Source: Morella rubra
Taxonomy: Eukaryota; Streptophyta; Magnoliopsida; Fagales; Myricaceae
Assembly (NCBI GenBank): GCA_003952965.2
Contig: CM025855.1
Location: forward strand, 18,717,638 to 18,781,637
DNA length: 64,000 bases
Direction: 5' to 3'
Shown here: piece after piece, positions 60,708 to 64,000 of the stretch
Numbering within the stretch: position 1 is the stretch's first letter
Layout: each line of letters begins with the position of its first letter
Program-made: the position numbers and the translations under genes
Notes under the pieces: generated by a model
Databases searched by the model: none
The model's input: only the letters and a program-made list of their open reading frames with translations
What the model was told of the DNA's origin: nothing

Positions 60708-61545
60708 CTTCAATTAAGTGAATAATTGCGTGCGAAAGGGATTGAACATTCTAAAATGCTGAGGATCATGTTGATTTGTTTGTGTGTGGGTTTTGTTTTT
60801 ATTTGGGATTTCTTGCTTTAGTATGACGTACTCAATTAGTTATATAAGAAACTACTCGTGTTTGGGCATGTTATTATGTACTCAATGTAGAGCTTCGTTT
60901 TACTCTTTTTTTTTTTTTTTCAATGAATGTCTATTGGAATGGACTTGCAGATTGTGATGAACATATCCGTAATATACTGGATGAATGCTTTTGGCTATAC
61001 TTGAATAGGAGGGACTTAAACATTCCAATTGACATAATAAAGGCTGGAAATTTGTTACAGAATTATATCCTACTAAAGACAAAAAAAAAAAAAAATACAC
61101 CATAAATATTTAAAACCCAAAGACTGAAAGAGGGGCAAATTTAAGTGAAATGCACGCAGTCAAAATTTCATCATCATCATATAATTTTTGCTTCAAATAA
61201 AAAAATTATAATAATGTACCCAATTGATAATTTTTTAAAAAATTTAGGTTCAATATTATGGCTTAAAAAAATAAACATCATTTCGAGTTGAAAAGTAGCA
61301 AAAGGTACAAGAAAGAAAGTCTGGCGTGGGAAGTAGCAAATCACTTTTGTTGATCCATTCAGTTGTCTTTAATATTTGCTAGTAAGGTAATCTAAGATAA
61401 GGTCGGCACTCTTTGCTCTTAACGCGAGGCTTCATCACTCCCCCCACCTCCCATCACCATCAAAATTTGTAGCCTCCGGTTCTCCACAAACACAAGCAAC
61501 TCATCAAGTGCAGTAGAGAAGAAGGAAACAATAAACACTTCGATA
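60708..61545. other. Pack-MULE interior, unassigned
   Basis: A T-run (60907-60920) precedes a short plus-strand frame (60923-61105) that reads like exonic sequence (NVYWNGLADCDEHIRNILDE) but which I do not recognise. The remainder is AT-rich. Confidence 0.35.
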
Positions 61546-61774
61546 CGAGCAACTTACAGAACTGGCTTCGGAGATCTGGCTGCTGTCCGCGCGAGGAAGA
61601 CGAATATCTGCGGGAAAAAACAATTCGGCTGATTTCAATGCGGGTCGCTCATATCCGGGTCGGGTTTGAATCAAAATATTTTAATTGACGTGGCACGATT
61701 TCAGCTGTTGAAGTTTGAAGGCATAATCTGAGCCGTTGCTCAGCATATTAACGCAAAGCATAATAACCGAACCC
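61546..61774 (-). repeat. right terminal inverted repeat of the Pack-MULE
   Basis: Complement of the left repeat, ending …aataaccgaaccc directly before the tgatagcgat duplication. Confidence 0.93.
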
Positions 61775-62305
61775 TGATAGCGATGGCCAACTTACTTGCA
61801 GTTGCGACGTCAAGTCCGAAATCTGCAAAATCGCAGACATTGTGATATGACTATATTGTGTTGGAATACTACTCATTTGTCAGACATGACAACTGAGAAC
61901 AATTTCAGGAACCAAAGTAGGTTTGCGTAGGTACCAGCGACAGATCGAAAGGGTTGTTAGGATCACAGTTAGAGGGATATGAGCCATCGTCATAATTGGG
62001 CCAGAGGCCGTGGATTCCAAAATCTGTTGCTGGTTTTCCTGTTGTTGGATAGCAGCAACCTTGCGTTGTATCACAATATGAGCCTGGCTACTAATTAAAG
62101 GAGCGAACAAAAATTTGAGAAGCGTGCTTACAACATTCAAGAGGCTAGGAAAATAATGTAATCAAGAGTATTATAACTAAGCTCTTTAAAGAAAGTATCA
62201 TCACGTACCTGTTGTACAAAGTAACAAGAAATCATATCCTTGCGATGCTTTATCTAATTTGAAACTTTTTGGTTTGGTGGTAGTTTGGTGCCAGACATTG
62301 TACTC

Positions 62306-63405
62306 AAGATTCATGCAAGCTTGCACAACGCTGCGCTCTGGTGAAATTCGTGATGCCTCAGTGCTTCTTGATTATATATAGCCATCTGTCCTACAGCTTA
62401 TCGAGCTAGCTAGTACTTGGGATTAAGATGATAAGTAATTTCACCTATTGCTTGTTCTGATAACGAAATAATAATAGCTTTTACAAGTAGAAATTTAAGT
62501 AGGTTTTCTCAAAAACAGTTTAATTGCCTAACACCACCTCTCGCGGACATGTAGGATATATACCATTTATTTTTCTTTTGGCAAAGCTGCCTGCTGCAAT
62601 ATAATACCTATATATATATATTCTATTTTACTTATATGATATAGATTATTCTTATGAAGAAAGACATGCAATACGATTATTTAATATTTTGAGTACTATA
62701 AATAGATTTAGGAACTGTATAGAAGCAAATGCGTCACATTGAATACGAGTCAACGGAGCCCTATGATGACCACATCCGCCTGAAAAACAATGCCTCATAT
62801 ATTACTTGAAAGAGAAGCCATAAGCATATGTATAAACATTCCTAGATTAAGTACTACTTTAGGTTCCTCGGAGGATGCATTTGGGTGCATATGCAACCTA
62901 GGACGCTTTGTTTTACGTATGATTACCCGGTGACAATTCTCTGCTTAATTATATAGGTTTAATTTAGCGATAAATACACATTCACCCAACAACTTTAGGC
63001 TATTTGGACATTGTATCCTAAACTACCATTCTTGACACATAGCACCCTCCTACTAACGGTTTTAAACATTTTGAACCCTAAACTACCGACTTTCACACAT
63101 TTACCCTCTAAGTACCCCTGTCAAGTCACATTTTTCCCTTTTGTCGTATGATGCACCTGATCTTTGCCTACAACATCGACCCTCGGCATCACCTGTTGGA
63201 AATATGCCCTCAAAATCTTCTATTTAGAATAATTTTGAGGTAATTATATCTTTTCACCTGTATTTATTAATTTATGGGTTTTATGTTGTGACATAACAAG
63301 TTAAACGGATATTGTTTGAGTGATGCTGTTAGGGAGAAACACAACAAATATTTTGCCAAGCAGAGAGAGAACGACGTTAGCAGCAGCAATGCCAAGAGCT
63401 ACTCT
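62306..63405. repeat. dispersed repeat R, copy 2
   Basis: Homologous to 36517-37640 with scattered substitutions, a ~115-bp insertion at about 62516-62635 and several deletions towards the end. Includes TGTTGGAAATATGCCCTC at 63189. It lies about 0.2 kb upstream of the RNase T2 CAS I exon. Confidence 0.9.
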
Positions 63406-63433
63406 AATTTCACCTATGATAGCTTTTCGTTAC

Positions 63434-64000
63434 TTATTCTTATGAAGAAAGACATGCAATACGATTATTTAATATTTTGAGTACTTTAAATAGATTTAGG
63501 AACTATATAGAAGCAAATGCGTCACATTGAATACAAGTCAACGGAGCCCTGTGATGACCACATCCGCCTTAAAAACAATACCTCATATATTACTTGAAAG
63601 AGAAGCCATAAGCATATGTATAAACATTCCTAGATTAAGTACTACTTTATGTTCCTCGGAGGATGCATTTGGGTGCACATGCAACCTAGGACGCTTTGTT
63701 TTACGTATGATTACCCAGTGACAATTCTCTGCTTAATTATATAGGTTTAATTTAGCGATAAATACACATTCACCCAACAACTTTAGGCTATTTGGACATT
63801 GCGTCCTAAACTACCATTCTTGACACATAGCACCCTCCTACTAACGGTTTTAAACATTTTGAACCCTAAACTACCGACTTTCACACATTTCACCCTCTAA
63901 GTACCCCTGTCAAGTCACATTTTTCCCTTTTGACGTATGATGCACCTGATCTTTGCCTACAACATCGACCCTCGGCATCACCCTGTTGGAAATATGCCCT
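63434..64000. repeat. dispersed repeat R, copy 3 (continues off-window)
   Basis: Colinear with 36852-37418 without any indel over 567 bp, and identical wherever I compared. It is more similar to that copy, 26.6 kb away, than to the adjacent copy 2. It begins abruptly after a short fused piece of repeat R (…ctaatttcacctatgatagcttttcgttac). Confidence 0.93.

Larger units (their letters stand above)
58655..61774 (+). mobile_element. Pack-MULE (Mutator-like element carrying gene fragments)
   Basis: 3,120 bp bounded by long inverted repeats: left 58655-58914, and right 61546-61774 as complement, starting GGGTTCGGTTATTATGC. A perfect 10-bp target duplication, tgatagcgat, lies at 58645-58654 and 61775-61784. 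Long inverted repeats (229-260 bp) and a 9-11-bp duplication identify a Mutator-like element. No MURA transposase is inside. Instead it contains intron-bearing pieces of a homeobox-DDT gene on the plus strand, so it depends on a transposase elsewhere. Confidence 0.93.
58170..62090 (-). pseudogene. RNase T2 (S-like ribonuclease) gene split by a Pack-MULE
   Basis: Minus-strand pieces from 5' to 3': 61935-62090 with CAS I (FGIHGLWPNYDDGSYPSNCD, first catalytic His); 61775-61822 after a ~110-bp intron (acceptor TTTTGCAG; ISDLTSQLQVSWPSLS); the 3.1-kb insertion; 58494-58654 with CAS II (EWDTHGTC, second catalytic His/Glu); and the last exon 58170-58396 (ends with stop TAA after IEFPTF). The insertion falls between the WPSLS and CPSS codons of one exon. 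The target duplication restores the family sequence on both sides. At 62088-62090 a TAG stands where the family has the Trp of 'QWPGSYC'; this is either a nonsense change or the edge of an acceptor. The signal-peptide exon was not found. Such enzymes are secreted or vacuolar RNA-degrading enzymes (family knowledge). Confidence 0.92.

Noticed and set aside
1..64000. CRISPR arrays, bacterial operons, riboswitches
   Set aside because: The sequence is plant nuclear DNA; no regularly spaced direct repeats with unique spacers were seen. The GATCGATCG array has irregular spacing and mixed orientation.

Overview
The window is nuclear DNA of a flowering plant, most likely a non-grass angiosperm. The evidence is genes with GT-AG introns, plant-specific protein families and dense LTR-retrotransposon, CACTA, hAT and Mutator-type elements. 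Only two intact protein-coding genes are visible. Both lie on the minus strand in the first 22 kb. The rest is transposon-rich, with gene relics and a 1,000-N assembly gap at 35404-36403.

Region 1 (1-22 kb). A three-exon SUO-like gene (BAH domain, TFIIS N-terminal domain, GW and DLN motifs; 1,640 residues by my splicing) spans 4959-12158. About 10 kb away at 2102-2239, on the same strand, is a second copy of its first exon and promoter/5' leader. This indicates a tandem SUO duplicate whose remaining exons lie before base 1. A 0.9-kb hAT relic with matching 8-bp target duplications lies at 16293-17199. A three-exon mitochondrial ribosomal protein uL29m gene follows at 18208-20581. Upstream of it is an orphan exon of an OB-fold SOSS-B-like protein (21554-21656), then a ~200-bp-arm inverted repeat (21947-22908).

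Region 2 (22.9-36.4 kb). About 12 kb has no recognisable gene. Its plus strand is rich in T and poor in C. It ends in a broken Ty1/copia integrase fragment at the gap.

Region 3 (36.4-55 kb). This holds a dispersed repeat that recurs at the window's right end, a degraded copia gag fragment, and a CACTA end followed by ~1.4 kb packed with the self-complementary motif GATCGATCG. Next come a Ty3/gypsy pol fragment (minus strand), a full-length but defective copia element with both LTRs (44571-52045), and a second copy of the copia gag fragment.

Region 4 (54.5-64 kb). A minus-strand RNase T2 gene has been split by a 3.1-kb Mutator-like element (58655-61774; long terminal inverted repeats, 10-bp target duplication). 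That element carries intron-containing pieces of a homeobox-DDT (RLT-type) gene, so it is a Pack-MULE. A later 2.33-kb tandem duplication copied the 3' RNase exons plus the left end of the element and left a 28-bp templated filler at the junction. The nested order of events can be read directly: RNase gene, then Pack-MULE insertion, then tandem duplication, then a 1-bp frameshift in one copy.
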